Of a stretch of DNA of 64,000 bases, positions 33,713-45,173 are shown piece after piece. The position numbers were made by a program, and so were the translations under genes. Source of the stretch: Wenxinia saemankumensis (GTDB lineage Bacteria > Pseudomonadota > Alphaproteobacteria > Rhodobacterales > Rhodobacteraceae); assembly GCF_900141735.1 (NCBI RefSeq), contig NZ_FQYO01000004.1, positions 186,001-250,000 on the forward strand, written 5' to 3'. How positions within the stretch are numbered: position 1 is the stretch's first letter; each line of letters starts with the position of its first letter. The notes beneath the pieces are model-generated. The model was not told where the DNA came from, did no database searches, and saw only the letters and a program-made list of their open reading frames with translations.

Positions 33713-34879
33713 ATGGCGAAACGCGATTTCTACGAGGTGCTGGGGGTCTCGAAGGGCGCGTCGGCCGACGAGATCAAGAAGGCCTATCGCCAGAAGGCGA
33801 AGGAGCTTCACCCCGACCGCAACAAGGACAATCCCGCCTCCGAGGCCCAGTTCAAGGAGGCGAACGAGGCCTATGACGTCCTGAAGGACGCCGACAAGAA
33901 GGCGGCCTACGACCGGTTCGGCCATGCCGCCTTCGAGGGCGGGATGGGGGGCCGTCCGGGCGGCGCCGGGGGCGCGGGCGGATTCCGCGGCCAGGGCGAT
34001 TTCGCCTCGGCGTTCTCGGACGTGTTCGACGACCTCTTCGGCGATTTCATGGGCGGCCAGCGCGGCGGGGCCGCCGGCGGCCGGGCCCGCGCGACGCGCG
34101 GCAGCGACCTGCGCTACAACCTTCGCGTCACGCTGGAAGAGGCCTATTCCGGCCTGCAGAAGACGATCCAGGTGCCCACGGCCGTGCCCTGCACCGCCTG
34201 CGACGGCAACGGCGCCGAGGGCGGGAGCGAGCCGCAGACCTGCCCCACCTGTTCCGGCATGGGCAAGGTGCGCGCGCAGCAGGGGTTCTTCACCGTCGAG
34301 CGGACCTGCCCGACCTGCAACGGCCTCGGCCAGACGATCAAGAACCCCTGCAAGGTCTGCCACGGCGCCGGCCGGGTCGAGAAGGAGAAGTCCCTCTCCG
34401 TCAACATCCCGCCGGGGGTGGAGACCGGGACCCGCATCCGCCTCGCCGGCGAGGGCGAGGCCGGGCTGCGCGGCGGACCGACGGGGGATCTCTACATCTT
34501 CCTCGAGGTGCGCGAGCACGCGCTGTTCCAGCGCGAGGGGACGAACCTGTTCTGCAAGGTGCCCGTCTCGATGGTGACCGCCGCGATGGGCGGCGACATC
34601 GAGGTGCCGACGATCGACGGCGGCAAGGCGCGTGTGAAGATCCCCGAGGGCAGCCAGAACGGCCGGCAGATGCGCCTGCGCGGCAAGGGCATGCCCGCGA
34701 TCCGGGGCCGCGAGTTCGGCGACATGTTCATCGAGCTCGGCGTCGAGACGCCGGTCAATCTCACCGGGCGGCAGAAAGACCTGCTGCGCGAGTTCGAGCA
34801 GATCTCGGCCGAGAACAATCCGCAGAGCGCCGGCTTCTTCAGGAACGTGAAGAGCTTCTGGGATTCGATGAAGGGGTGA
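33713..34879 (+). CDS. dnaJ: Chaperone DnaJ (Hsp40, type I)
   Basis: A 388-aa co-chaperone that stimulates DnaK ATPase and delivers substrates. The J domain has the HPD motif (ELHPDRNKD). A Gly/Phe-rich linker follows at about residues 75-105. The zinc-binding region has four CxxCxGxG-type repeats: [24 protein letters not shown] and CKVCHGAG. The C-terminal substrate-binding domains complete the type I layout. AGGAGA precedes the ATG. Readthrough of the upstream terminator, or a promoter in the 80-nt gap, must supply transcription. Confidence 0.98.
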   Translation: MAKRDFYEVLGVSKGASADEIKKAYRQKAKELHPDRNKDNPASEAQFKEANEAYDVLKDADKKAAYDRFGHAAFEGGMGGRPGGAGGAGGFRGQGDFASAFSDVFDDLFGDFMGGQRGGAAGGRARATRGSDLRYNLRVTLEEAYSGLQKTIQVPTAVPCTACDGNGAEGGSEPQTCPTCSGMGKVRAQQGFFTVERTCPTCNGLGQTIKNPCKVCHGAGRVEKEKSLSVNIPPGVETGTRIRLAGEGEAGLRGGPTGDLYIFLEVREHALFQREGTNLFCKVPVSMVTAAMGGDIEVPTIDGGKARVKIPEGSQNGRQMRLRGKGMPAIRGREFGDMFIELGVETPVNLTGRQKDLLREFEQISAENNPQSAGFFRNVKSFWDSMKG

Positions 34880-34889
34880 GGCGGAGTCC

Positions 34890-34908
34890 GGAAACGCATC
34901 GCGTTTCC
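34890..34908. terminator. Hairpin downstream of dnaJ
   Basis: GGAAACGC (34890-34897) pairs perfectly with GCGTTTCC (34901-34908) across a 3-nt loop, 11 nt past the dnaJ stop. It lacks a downstream U-tract, so terminator activity is uncertain. The rest of the gap to 35072 shows no gene. Confidence 0.35.
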
Positions 34909-35072
34909 CCGGCTCATGGGCGCTCCGGTACCCCGGCGCGGTGCACACCGCCGCGCACCGACGCTCCGCCCCCCGGCGGGGCGTGACGCCGGCACCGGCA
35001 CCGGTCCGCCCTCTTGTCGGAACCCCGCTCCACCGGTTCCGTTAAACCGCTGACGTCAAGCGCGAGGCCCCC

Positions 35073-35696
35073 ATGTTCGACTGGATCACCGGCTGGATCG
35101 ATTCGATGGGCGCGTTCGGCGTCGGCCTCCTGATGTTCCTCGAGAACGTCTTTCCCCCGATCCCGTCCGAACTCGTCATGCCGCTGGCGGGGTTCAACGC
35201 CGCGCGCGGCGACATGTCCCTGATCCTCGTCATCCTCGCCGGCAGCATCGGCTCGCTGGCGGGGGCGGCGCTCTGGTACTGGATCGGGGCGAAGTTCGGG
35301 ATGGACCGCCTGCGCCGCCTGTCCGAGAGGCATGGCCGCTGGGTCGGCATCTCGCCCGAGGAGCTGGAAAAGGCGCAGGGCTGGTTCGACCGGCATGGCG
35401 GGATCGCCGTCCTGATCGGGCGCCTGATCCCCACGGTCCGCACGCTGATCTCGGTCCCCGCAGGCATCAACGGGATGGGGCTGCCGAAATTCCTCGGCTA
35501 TTCGGCGGTCGGGACCGTCGCCTGGACGGCGCTGCTCGCCGGCCTCGGCTACTGGTTGGAAAGCGGCTACGAGGCGGTCGAGGCCTGGCTGAACCCGATC
35601 TCCACCGCCATCGTCGTCGGGATCGTCGCGCTCTATCTCTGGCGGGTCGTCACCTACGACAGGCGCCGGGCCAAACGCGGCGACCGGGCGGATTAA
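35073..35696 (+). CDS. DedA-family inner-membrane protein
   Basis: A 207-aa VTT/DedA protein. Characteristic segments are FLENVFPPIPSELVMPLAGF, GSLAGAALWYWIGAKFG, the basic motif FDRHGGIAVLIGRLIPTVRT and VPAGINGM. DedA proteins act as lipid scramblases or transporters (some flip undecaprenyl phosphate) and affect membrane potential. Which activity applies here is unknown. Several hydrophobic segments are visible, and the basic C-terminus is cytoplasmic in appearance. radC follows in the same direction. Confidence 0.92.
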   Translation: MFDWITGWIDSMGAFGVGLLMFLENVFPPIPSELVMPLAGFNAARGDMSLILVILAGSIGSLAGAALWYWIGAKFGMDRLRRLSERHGRWVGISPEELEKAQGWFDRHGGIAVLIGRLIPTVRTLISVPAGINGMGLPKFLGYSAVGTVAWTALLAGLGYWLESGYEAVEAWLNPISTAIVVGIVALYLWRVVTYDRRRAKRGDRAD

Positions 35697-35732
35697 CCCC
35701 GGCTTAACCCTGCCCGGCGCAATCTCGGACCC

Positions 35733-36491
35733 ATGTCCGATGCCTTCGCCGAGAGCCCCCTGCCCTTTCCCGACCTGGCCGGGGACGAGGTGCCGGGTCC
35801 CGTCCGGGGGACCAGGGTTCCTTCCTATCTCGCCGATCATCGCCAACGCCTGCGCGCGCGCTTCATGGCGGGCGGGGCCAAGGGGATGCCGGATTACGAG
35901 CTGCTGGAGCTGATCCTGTTCCGCGCGATCCCGCGGCAGGACGTCAAGCCGCTCGCCCGCGCCCTGATCGACGCCTTCGGCGACCTGAACGGCGTCCTCA
36001 CCGCCCCGGACAGCCGCCTCGCCCAGGTGAAGGGGGTCGGGCAGGCCGTCCTCTGCGAGTTCCGCCTGGTCGAGGCGGCGGCGCACCGCATGGCGCGCGC
36101 CCGAGTCATGGGCCGGCAGGTCGTCTCCTCCTGGGAAGCGCTGATCGATTACTGCCATACGGTCATGGCGCACCGCGAGGTGGAGCAGTTCCGCATCCTC
36201 TTCCTCGACCGCAAGAACGTCCTCATCGCGGACGAGGAGCAGGCGAAGGGCACGGTCGATCACGTCCCGGTCTACCCGCGCGAGGTGGTGAAGCGGGCGC
36301 TGGAGCTGAACGCGACGGCGCTGATCCTCGTCCACAACCATCCGTCCGGGGATCCGACCCCGAGCCAGGCGGATATCGACATGACCCGCCGGATCGACGC
36401 GGCGGCGCAGGCGCTGGGGATCACCATCCACGACCACATCGTCGTCGGTCGCTCGCGCGAGCTGTCCTTCCGGGCGGAGGGGCTGCTGTGA
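35733..36491 (+). CDS. radC: RadC/JAB-domain protein
   Basis: A 252-aa protein with an N-terminal helix-hairpin-helix-like region (MPDYELLELILFRAIPRQDV) and a C-terminal JAB/MPN+ domain. The metal-binding motif is HNHPSGDPTPSQAD. Despite its historical name, a role in DNA repair is not established. Members may be zinc-dependent hydrolases. The ATG lies 36 nt after the dedA stop. It converges with the following gene with no gap: the two stop codons are adjacent. Confidence 0.93.
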   Translation: MSDAFAESPLPFPDLAGDEVPGPVRGTRVPSYLADHRQRLRARFMAGGAKGMPDYELLELILFRAIPRQDVKPLARALIDAFGDLNGVLTAPDSRLAQVKGVGQAVLCEFRLVEAAAHRMARARVMGRQVVSSWEALIDYCHTVMAHREVEQFRILFLDRKNVLIADEEQAKGTVDHVPVYPREVVKRALELNATALILVHNHPSGDPTPSQADIDMTRRIDAAAQALGITIHDHIVVGRSRELSFRAEGLL

Positions 36492-38057
36492 TCAGCCGGG
36501 CGGACCGGCCCAGAGCTCCACCCGGCGGTTGAGCGCCCGGCCCAGCGCGGTGTCGTCGCAGGCCAGCGGCAGCGCCTCGCCGAAGGCGGCGACGTTCAGC
36601 CCCGTCCCCTCCGGGATCTCGCCGCCCAGCGCGGCCAGGATCGAGGCGGCCAGCGCCTCGGCCCGGGCCTCGGACAGCGCGACGTTGCGCGGGGCAGAGC
36701 CGAGCCCGTCGCTGAACCCCACGAGCCAGAGCGCCCGGCCCGCATGCTCCCCCTCGCGGATCGCCGCGACGAGGGCGAGGAACTGCGACCGCGAGACGGG
36801 GTCGAGCGCGATCTGCCCCTCCTCGAATCGGAAGGTCGGCGAGAGCCGCGTCTTGTCGCGCAGAAAGCCGACCATGTCCTGCAGGTCGGCCAGAGAAGTG
36901 CCCTCGCCCGCCGCGGCGATCGCCGCGGCCAGCCGCTCTCCCTGCTCCGCCAGCGGGATCGGTACGGCCGACAGGCCCAGTACCCCCGCCCGCCGCAGGA
37001 CGAGCTGCGCCTCGGGGCTGGGCAGCCAGGCGAGGAAGTCGCGGATCGGCACGGCCTGTCGCCGCTCGGGCAGGAACAGCATGAGCGGGGTCGAAAGGGG
37101 GTAGTCCTCGGTCCGGATGGCCCCGGGACGGGGCGCCATGACGATCCCGCAGGCGCCCTCCAGCGCCAGTGGTACGGCGAATCCCGTCTCGCCCAGCGGC
37201 ACCAGCGCGAGCCCGCCGGGATCGGCCGCCACCGCCGCGCTTACCGAATCGACGCCGTCATGCGAGACGGCCGCCGCCACCATGCCGACCCCCAGCCGCC
37301 GGGCGATCCCCTCGACCTGGCCGGCATTCTCGGCCGCGAGATGCAGGGTGATCGGCCCGGTGCCGCCCAGCTCCTCCCAGCGGCGGATCGTGCCGCCGAG
37401 GATCCCGGCAAGCTGCGCCAGGGTCAGCCGCCGCGCCGCCTGGCCCGGCGCTACGACGGGGACCAGCCCGTCGAGAGCGAGAACGCGGACCCGGCCGGGG
37501 CCGTCCAGCGCGCCGAGCCCCGCCGCCTCGGCCGCCGCGACTTCGGCCGCCGTCGGAACGCGGGCGGCCATGACCCCGTCGGCCCGTCGCGCGAGCAGGT
37601 CCTCGAACCCCTCTTCCGTCGGTTTCACGGTGAAGGCGACGGACAGGAAGCCGGCCCCGGTCTCGGCGTCGCGCAGCGTGTAGACCGCGCCCTCCGCCCC
37701 CTCGGTCCGGTCGGCCGAGAACCCGCGCGATCTCGCATAGCCCTCGACCAGGGCCGGCAGGATCACCTCGCCGAGACGCGGCGTGCCCGAGAGGCGCAGG
37801 GTCGCGATCCAGTCCGCCCCGGGACAGCCCGGCCCCTCGCAATCCGCGCCGCGCAGGTCGATCGTCACCTCGCCGCCCGGCGTCATCACCCGCAGATAGG
37901 TCCCGTCATAGCCGACCGCCTCGCCCGACAGCTCCATCCCGCCGAGGCGGAGGCTGACGGGCTGGGCCGTGAGCGCCGACGCGCAAAAGAGAAGCGCGGC
38001 GAAGATCGCCGCGCCTGTCCAGGCCGCGAGGGGCCGACCGAAAAGCCTGCTCGTCAT
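36492..38057 (-). CDS. Exported PstS-like substrate-binding domain fused to OmpA-like domain
   Basis: A 521-aa protein with an N-terminal signal or membrane segment (AAIFAALLFCASALTA). The middle part (about 150-350) resembles a PstS-like phosphate-binding fold: LALDGLVPVVAPG, LTLAQLAGILGGTIRRWEEL and PLSTPLMLFLP. The C-terminal 120 residues form an OmpA-like peptidoglycan-binding domain with ARNVALSEARAEALAASI-like text (here APRNVALSEARAEAL) and a final LNRRVELW. It could tether a ligand sensor to the cell wall; the ligand is unknown. Its ATG overlaps the preceding stop (ATGA). Confidence 0.82.
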   Translation of the reverse strand: MTSRLFGRPLAAWTGAAIFAALLFCASALTAQPVSLRLGGMELSGEAVGYDGTYLRVMTPGGEVTIDLRGADCEGPGCPGADWIATLRLSGTPRLGEVILPALVEGYARSRGFSADRTEGAEGAVYTLRDAETGAGFLSVAFTVKPTEEGFEDLLARRADGVMAARVPTAAEVAAAEAAGLGALDGPGRVRVLALDGLVPVVAPGQAARRLTLAQLAGILGGTIRRWEELGGTGPITLHLAAENAGQVEGIARRLGVGMVAAAVSHDGVDSVSAAVAADPGGLALVPLGETGFAVPLALEGACGIVMAPRPGAIRTEDYPLSTPLMLFLPERRQAVPIRDFLAWLPSPEAQLVLRRAGVLGLSAVPIPLAEQGERLAAAIAAAGEGTSLADLQDMVGFLRDKTRLSPTFRFEEGQIALDPVSRSQFLALVAAIREGEHAGRALWLVGFSDGLGSAPRNVALSEARAEALAASILAALGGEIPEGTGLNVAAFGEALPLACDDTALGRALNRRVELWAGPPG

Positions 38058-39439
38058 CTCATGGCGAGTGTCATGTCCTGCAGGAGATTTGACAACACCA
38101 GATACTCGCCCACCGCCTCGCATTCCGGCAGCGTCATCGTCAGGTCGCGGGCCTGCGGCGCCATGCCGGGGGCGACCTGCAGGGTCTGCGCGGCGACCGG
38201 CCGGCCGCAGGTCGCCTCGGTGACGACCGCCTCGACGTTCAGGGCGACGCTTCTGGCGCGGTTCATCGCTGCGGGGACGGAATAGACCTCCGCGCGGTAG
38301 GTCTCGGGCGCGATCCCGTCGCCGAGGAGCGTGAGAAAGCCGCCCTCCCCCGCCAGCGCCGCTTCGGGGGCGCGTGGCGTCGCCCGCGACACATGTCCCG
38401 GCCCGCCATAGGCCGCCCCGTCCTCGAGCGCGTGCAGGGCGAGACCGGACGTGCCCTGCCATTGCAGGACGGCCCGGTCGTAGGACGCCATCTCGGGCAC
38501 CTGCAGCGCCGCGAGGCCATCGGCATCGCCGAGATCGGCCATGAAGACCGCGGTCTCGGCCAGGGCCGGCACGGTGACCTGGGCGCGGCCTTCCGGATCG
38601 AGGGCGAGGGTGAACATCATGCCCTGGTGGTGGATCGTCGCGACGGCATTGGCGTGGCACGGCGCGTCGAGCGACAGCGCCACCATCGCCGCCGGGCGGG
38701 TCTCGGCCACCAGCGAGGGCGCGCAGCCCCGGGACGCGGCGGTCGCGGGCACCGGCTGGTCCTCCGTGACGGACCCCGTGGCGGGCACTTCCGGAGGCGA
38801 GGCGGGCCGGGCGGCGGGGAGGTCCGGCCCGGCTCCGGTCGGCGGCAGGGCGGTGTCCCCGTCCGCGGCGGGGTCGGCATCCCCGGCGGCGGGGGCCGGG
38901 GCGGCCCCCTGCGGAACGGGGCGGAAGACGATCCCGGGGCCGGCCGCGTCCTCCGGGACGTCGACGGACGGGTCATCAGGCTCGGCACCGCCGTAGAGTG
39001 CCTCGACCTCTTCCAGGCTGGGCGCGCGTTCCGGCCGGGCGCCGCCGGGGATGTCGGGCGCCATCATCGGCGTGTCGGACGAGAAATCCGCCTGCAGCGG
39101 GGGCAGGTCCGTCCCGGCGAAGGGAACGGCATGCCCGGGAAGGCCCATCCCGGCCGGATCGGCCATGTGACCGACGATCTCCGCCGGCGCCATGGTGGGG
39201 GGCTCGTCGACGAGCGGGGCGGCGGCGGCCCGGGGATCGACGCCGGGGGCCATGGCCGTGATCTCCATCCCGAAGACGGCCCGCCCGCCGGGGGCAGCGG
39301 CCTCGTCCTGCCCGGACGGCATGCGATCATCCGCGCCGAACCGCGCGGCGAGGACACCCTCGTTCTGCATCACGAAGCCGATGCCGAGGGCGACCGCGAA
39401 GGTCGCGCCGGCAGCAGCCAATTTGCGAAGCCGTCCCAT
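38054..39439 (-). CDS. Membrane-anchored Pro/Ala-rich protein of unknown function, next to secA
   Basis: A 461-aa protein with a basic start, one membrane helix (about residues 9-24, GATFAVALGIGFVMQ) and a Pro/Ala/Gly-rich periplasmic linker of about 190 residues. A C-terminal domain of about 240 residues has cysteines in GCAPSLVA, DAPCHANA, TCGRPVA and PECEAV. Homologs beside secA are sometimes called translocase, which nothing in the sequence supports. ATG 39439 has GGGGA upstream; a TTG start at 39454 is possible. It is coupled to the PstS/OmpA gene. Confidence 0.75.
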   Translation of the reverse strand: MGRLRKLAAAGATFAVALGIGFVMQNEGVLAARFGADDRMPSGQDEAAAPGGRAVFGMEITAMAPGVDPRAAAAPLVDEPPTMAPAEIVGHMADPAGMGLPGHAVPFAGTDLPPLQADFSSDTPMMAPDIPGGARPERAPSLEEVEALYGGAEPDDPSVDVPEDAAGPGIVFRPVPQGAAPAPAAGDADPAADGDTALPPTGAGPDLPAARPASPPEVPATGSVTEDQPVPATAASRGCAPSLVAETRPAAMVALSLDAPCHANAVATIHHQGMMFTLALDPEGRAQVTVPALAETAVFMADLGDADGLAALQVPEMASYDRAVLQWQGTSGLALHALEDGAAYGGPGHVSRATPRAPEAALAGEGGFLTLLGDGIAPETYRAEVYSVPAAMNRARSVALNVEAVVTEATCGRPVAAQTLQVAPGMAPQARDLTMTLPECEAVGEYLVLSNLLQDMTLAMR

Positions 39440-39573
39440 CGCCCGATTCCCCAATCCAGCAAGATCGCGGATGAGATTGCCCGAGCGTCATGGCCCGAGG
39501 GCGCGGATTCGGGGGAAATGCGGCGACGGCTTTGTGGCGCGAACCGGGCGTTGTCGCCCGATCCGCCACAATC

Positions 39574-42393
<2,820 letters not shown>

Positions 42394-42575
42394 GAGGTCT
42401 CTCTCCGGCTGTGGCGGCGCCTCGGCGCGGGACGGTTGTCGCCCCCGTTGCGCACGCCTAAGTAGGGGCCAAGACCGGCCCTCGCGGCACCATCCGCGGG
42501 AGATAAGGGCCGCCCGACACATAGTCAACGTCGCCTCCCGGCCCCTTGCTGGACTGGCGGCCGAGGAGGATTTCC

Positions 42576-43475
42576 ATGACCCGCATCACCGCCACGCTCG
42601 CGGTCTCGGCGCTCGCGCTCGCCGCCGCTCTGCCCGCCGCCGCGCAGGACGAGGCCGAGGCCCCCGAGGGCGAGGCCGCCGCGCCCGCCGAGATGCCGAC
42701 CGCCGATCCCGCCACGGTCATCGCGACCGTGAACGGCACCGACATCACGCTGGGCCAGATGATCATCGCGCGCGCACAGCTGCCGCAGCAATACCAGCAA
42801 TTCCCGCCCGACGTGCTGTTCGAGGGCGTGCTCGACCAGATCATCCAGCAGCAGCTTCTGTCCGAGACGGTCGAGGGCGTGCCCGCCCGCGTCGACTACG
42901 CGCTCGAGAACCAGCGCCGCGCCCTGCTGGCGGGCGAGGCGGTGACCGACATCGTCGACACCGCCGTCACGGACGAGGCCATCCAGCAGCGCTACGAGGA
43001 AGAGTTCGGTGCCGCAGAGCCGGTCACGGAATGGAACGCGAGCCACATCCTCGTCGAGACCGAGGAGGAGATCCAGGACGTGATCGCCCGGCTCGAGGGC
43101 GGCGAGGATTTCGCCGAGGTGGCGCAGGAGGTCAGCATCGACCCCGGCTCCGGCATGAACGGCGGCAATCTCGGCTGGTTCGGCCCCGGCATGATGGTGG
43201 CCCCCTTCGAGGAGGCTGTGAGCGGGCTCGAGGTCGGCGAGGTGTCCGAGCCGGTGCAGACCCAGTTCGGCTACCATGTCGTCCTGCTGAACGAGACGCG
43301 CGAGCAGGAGCCGCCCCCGCTGACGGAAGTGCAGGGCGAGATCGCCAGCGCGATCCAGCAGGAAGCGCTGCAGGAGCGGATCGACGCGCTCATGGGCGAG
43401 GCGGAGATCGAGATGGCCGAGACGGGCGAGCTCGACCCGGCCGTGCTGAACAATCTCGACCTGCTGGAGCCGTGA
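42576..43475 (+). CDS. Periplasmic parvulin-type peptidyl-prolyl isomerase
   Basis: A 299-aa exported foldase. Residues 1-23 are a signal peptide (ending LPAAAQ). An acidic Ala/Glu-rich stretch precedes the SurA-like N-terminal region ([19 protein letters not shown] and following helices). The parvulin domain spans about 150-245 ([49 protein letters not shown]). It would assist folding of exported or outer-membrane proteins. GAGGAGG precedes the ATG. argJ starts 4 nt downstream. Confidence 0.93.
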   Translation: MTRITATLAVSALALAAALPAAAQDEAEAPEGEAAAPAEMPTADPATVIATVNGTDITLGQMIIARAQLPQQYQQFPPDVLFEGVLDQIIQQQLLSETVEGVPARVDYALENQRRALLAGEAVTDIVDTAVTDEAIQQRYEEEFGAAEPVTEWNASHILVETEEEIQDVIARLEGGEDFAEVAQEVSIDPGSGMNGGNLGWFGPGMMVAPFEEAVSGLEVGEVSEPVQTQFGYHVVLLNETREQEPPPLTEVQGEIASAIQQEALQERIDALMGEAEIEMAETGELDPAVLNNLDLLEP

Positions 43476-43479
43476 TCCG

Positions 43480-44697
43480 ATGACGAAGGTCTCGCCGCTG
43501 GCGCCCGCCGCGTTCCCCTCGCTGCCGGTGGTCGGCGGCGTGCGCTTCGCCACCGCCAAGGCGGGGGTGAAGTACAAGGACCGCACCGACGTGATGCTGG
43601 CGGAGCTGGCGGAGGGGTCGGTGATCGCCGGCACCTTCACTCGCTCCTCCACCCGCTCGGCCAACGTCCTCGATTGCGAGGCGAAGAACGGCCGGCCCGC
43701 CACGGGGCGCGCCGCGATCCTCGTCAATTCCGGCAATTCCAACGCCTTCACCGGCCGTGCCGGGGTCGAGGCGGTCGAGACGCTGGCCGCGGCGGTGCAG
43801 ACGGTGACCGGCATCGACCGGCACCGCGTCTTCACCTCCTCCACCGGCGTCATCGGCGAGCCCCTCCCGCACGACCGGATCGCCGCCAAGCTGGGCGAGC
43901 TGGCGCAGAAGCTGAGCGTGACTGGCGCGGAAGAGGCGGCGCGCGCCATCATGACGACCGACACCTTCCCCAAGGGGGCGTCCACGACCATCATCGTCGA
44001 CGGGCATCCGGTCACCATCATGGGCATCGCCAAGGGCAGCGGAATGATCGCGCCCGACATGGGGACGATGCTGGTCTACCTCTTCACGGACGCCAGAATC
44101 GCGCACGGGCCGCTGCAGGCCACCCTGCGCGAGCTGACGGACCGCACCTTCAACGCGATCACGGTCGACAGCGACACCTCCACCTCCGACACGCTTCTGA
44201 TGGCGGCGACCGGCGCCTCGGGCGTCGACGTGACCCGCAGCGCCGCCTTCACCAAGGCGCTGCACGGCGTGATGCTGGATCTCGCGAAGCAGGTGGTGCG
44301 CGACGGCGAGGGCGCGACGAAGTTCGTCGAGGTGAATGTCACCGGCGCGGCGGACGATGCCGATGCGCGCAAGGTGGCGATGTCCATCGCGAACTCCCCG
44401 CTGGTCAAGACCGCGATCGCGGGCGAGGACGCGAACTGGGGCCGGATCGTCATGGCCGTCGGCAAGTCCGGCGCGCGGGCCGACCGCGACCGGCTCTCGA
44501 TCCGCTTCGGCGAGATCGAGGTGGCGCGGGACGGCTGGCGCGCGCCTGATTATTCCGAAGAGGACGCCTCCGCCTACATGAAACGGCAGGAACTGGAGAT
44601 CGGCGTGGATCTCGGCCTCGGCTCGGGGCGGTCGACCGTCTGGACCTGCGACCTGACGCACGGCTACATCGACATCAACGCCGATTACCGCTCCTGA
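43480..44697 (+). CDS. argJ: Arginine biosynthesis bifunctional protein ArgJ
   Basis: A 405-aa ornithine acetyltransferase/N-acetylglutamate synthase that recycles the acetyl group in arginine synthesis. The precursor cleaves itself before the catalytic Thr, here T196 in IAPDMGTMLVYLFTD. The residue before it is Gly rather than the more usual Ala. N-terminal segments (VLVNSGNSNAFTG-like ILVNSGNSNAFTG, FTSSTGVIGEPLP) and the C-terminal ITVDSDTSTSDTLLMAATG and GEDANWGRIVMAVGKSG are canonical. mutT overlaps the stop (TGATG). Confidence 0.96.
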   Translation: MTKVSPLAPAAFPSLPVVGGVRFATAKAGVKYKDRTDVMLAELAEGSVIAGTFTRSSTRSANVLDCEAKNGRPATGRAAILVNSGNSNAFTGRAGVEAVETLAAAVQTVTGIDRHRVFTSSTGVIGEPLPHDRIAAKLGELAQKLSVTGAEEAARAIMTTDTFPKGASTTIIVDGHPVTIMGIAKGSGMIAPDMGTMLVYLFTDARIAHGPLQATLRELTDRTFNAITVDSDTSTSDTLLMAATGASGVDVTRSAAFTKALHGVMLDLAKQVVRDGEGATKFVEVNVTGAADDADARKVAMSIANSPLVKTAIAGEDANWGRIVMAVGKSGARADRDRLSIRFGEIEVARDGWRAPDYSEEDASAYMKRQELEIGVDLGLGSGRSTVWTCDLTHGYIDINADYRS

Positions 44698-45095
44698 TGA
44701 GGGTCGTCCTCGTTTCGGCCGTCGCGCTCGTCGATCCCGACGGGCGCGTCCTTCTCGCGCAGCGCCCCGAGGGCAAGTCCCTCGCCGGGCTCTGGGAATT
44801 CCCGGGTGGCAAGGTCGAGGCGGGCGAAACCCCCGAGGCCGCGCTGATCCGCGAGCTGCGCGAGGAGCTGGGGATCGATACAGCCGAGAGTTGCCTCGCC
44901 CCCCTCACCTTTGCCTCGCATTCCTACGACGACTTCCACCTTCTGATGCCCCTCTTCGCCTGCCGCCGCTGGCAGGGCACACCCGAGGGGCGCGAGGGGC
45001 AGCGCCTCGCCTGGGCGCGCGTGAACCGGCTGCGCGACTACCCGATGCCGCCCGCCGACCTGCCTCTGATTCCCATCCTGCGCGACTGGCTCTGA
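44697..45095 (+). CDS. mutT: 8-oxo-dGTP diphosphatase MutT
   Basis: A 132-aa Nudix hydrolase that removes 8-oxo-dGTP to prevent A:T to C:G mutations. The complete Nudix box is GGKVEAGETPEAALIRELRE followed by ELGI. The N-terminal segment VALVDPDGRVLLAQRPEGKSLAGLW (given in part: VLLAQRPEGKSLAGLW) and FPGGKVE are typical of MutT. argJ is directly upstream with a 1-nt overlap. A strong terminator follows. Confidence 0.93.
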   Translation: MRVVLVSAVALVDPDGRVLLAQRPEGKSLAGLWEFPGGKVEAGETPEAALIRELREELGIDTAESCLAPLTFASHSYDDFHLLMPLFACRRWQGTPEGREGQRLAWARVNRLRDYPMPPADLPLIPILRDWL

Positions 45096-45130
45096 GCAGC
45101 TGGACCCGGACATCTGCCGGAAACGAAGAA

Positions 45131-45158
45131 GGGCGCCCCGCGGGGCGCCCTTTTTTTT
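45131..45158 (+). terminator. Strong rho-independent terminator after mutT
   Basis: GGGCGCCCCG (45131-45140) pairs with CGGGGCGCCC (45141-45150), followed by eight Ts (45151-45158). An A-rich flank on the other side (AAACGAAGAA) could let it also stop infB transcripts from the minus strand. Confidence 0.93.
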
Positions 45159-45173
45159 CCACTGCGGCGAAGA

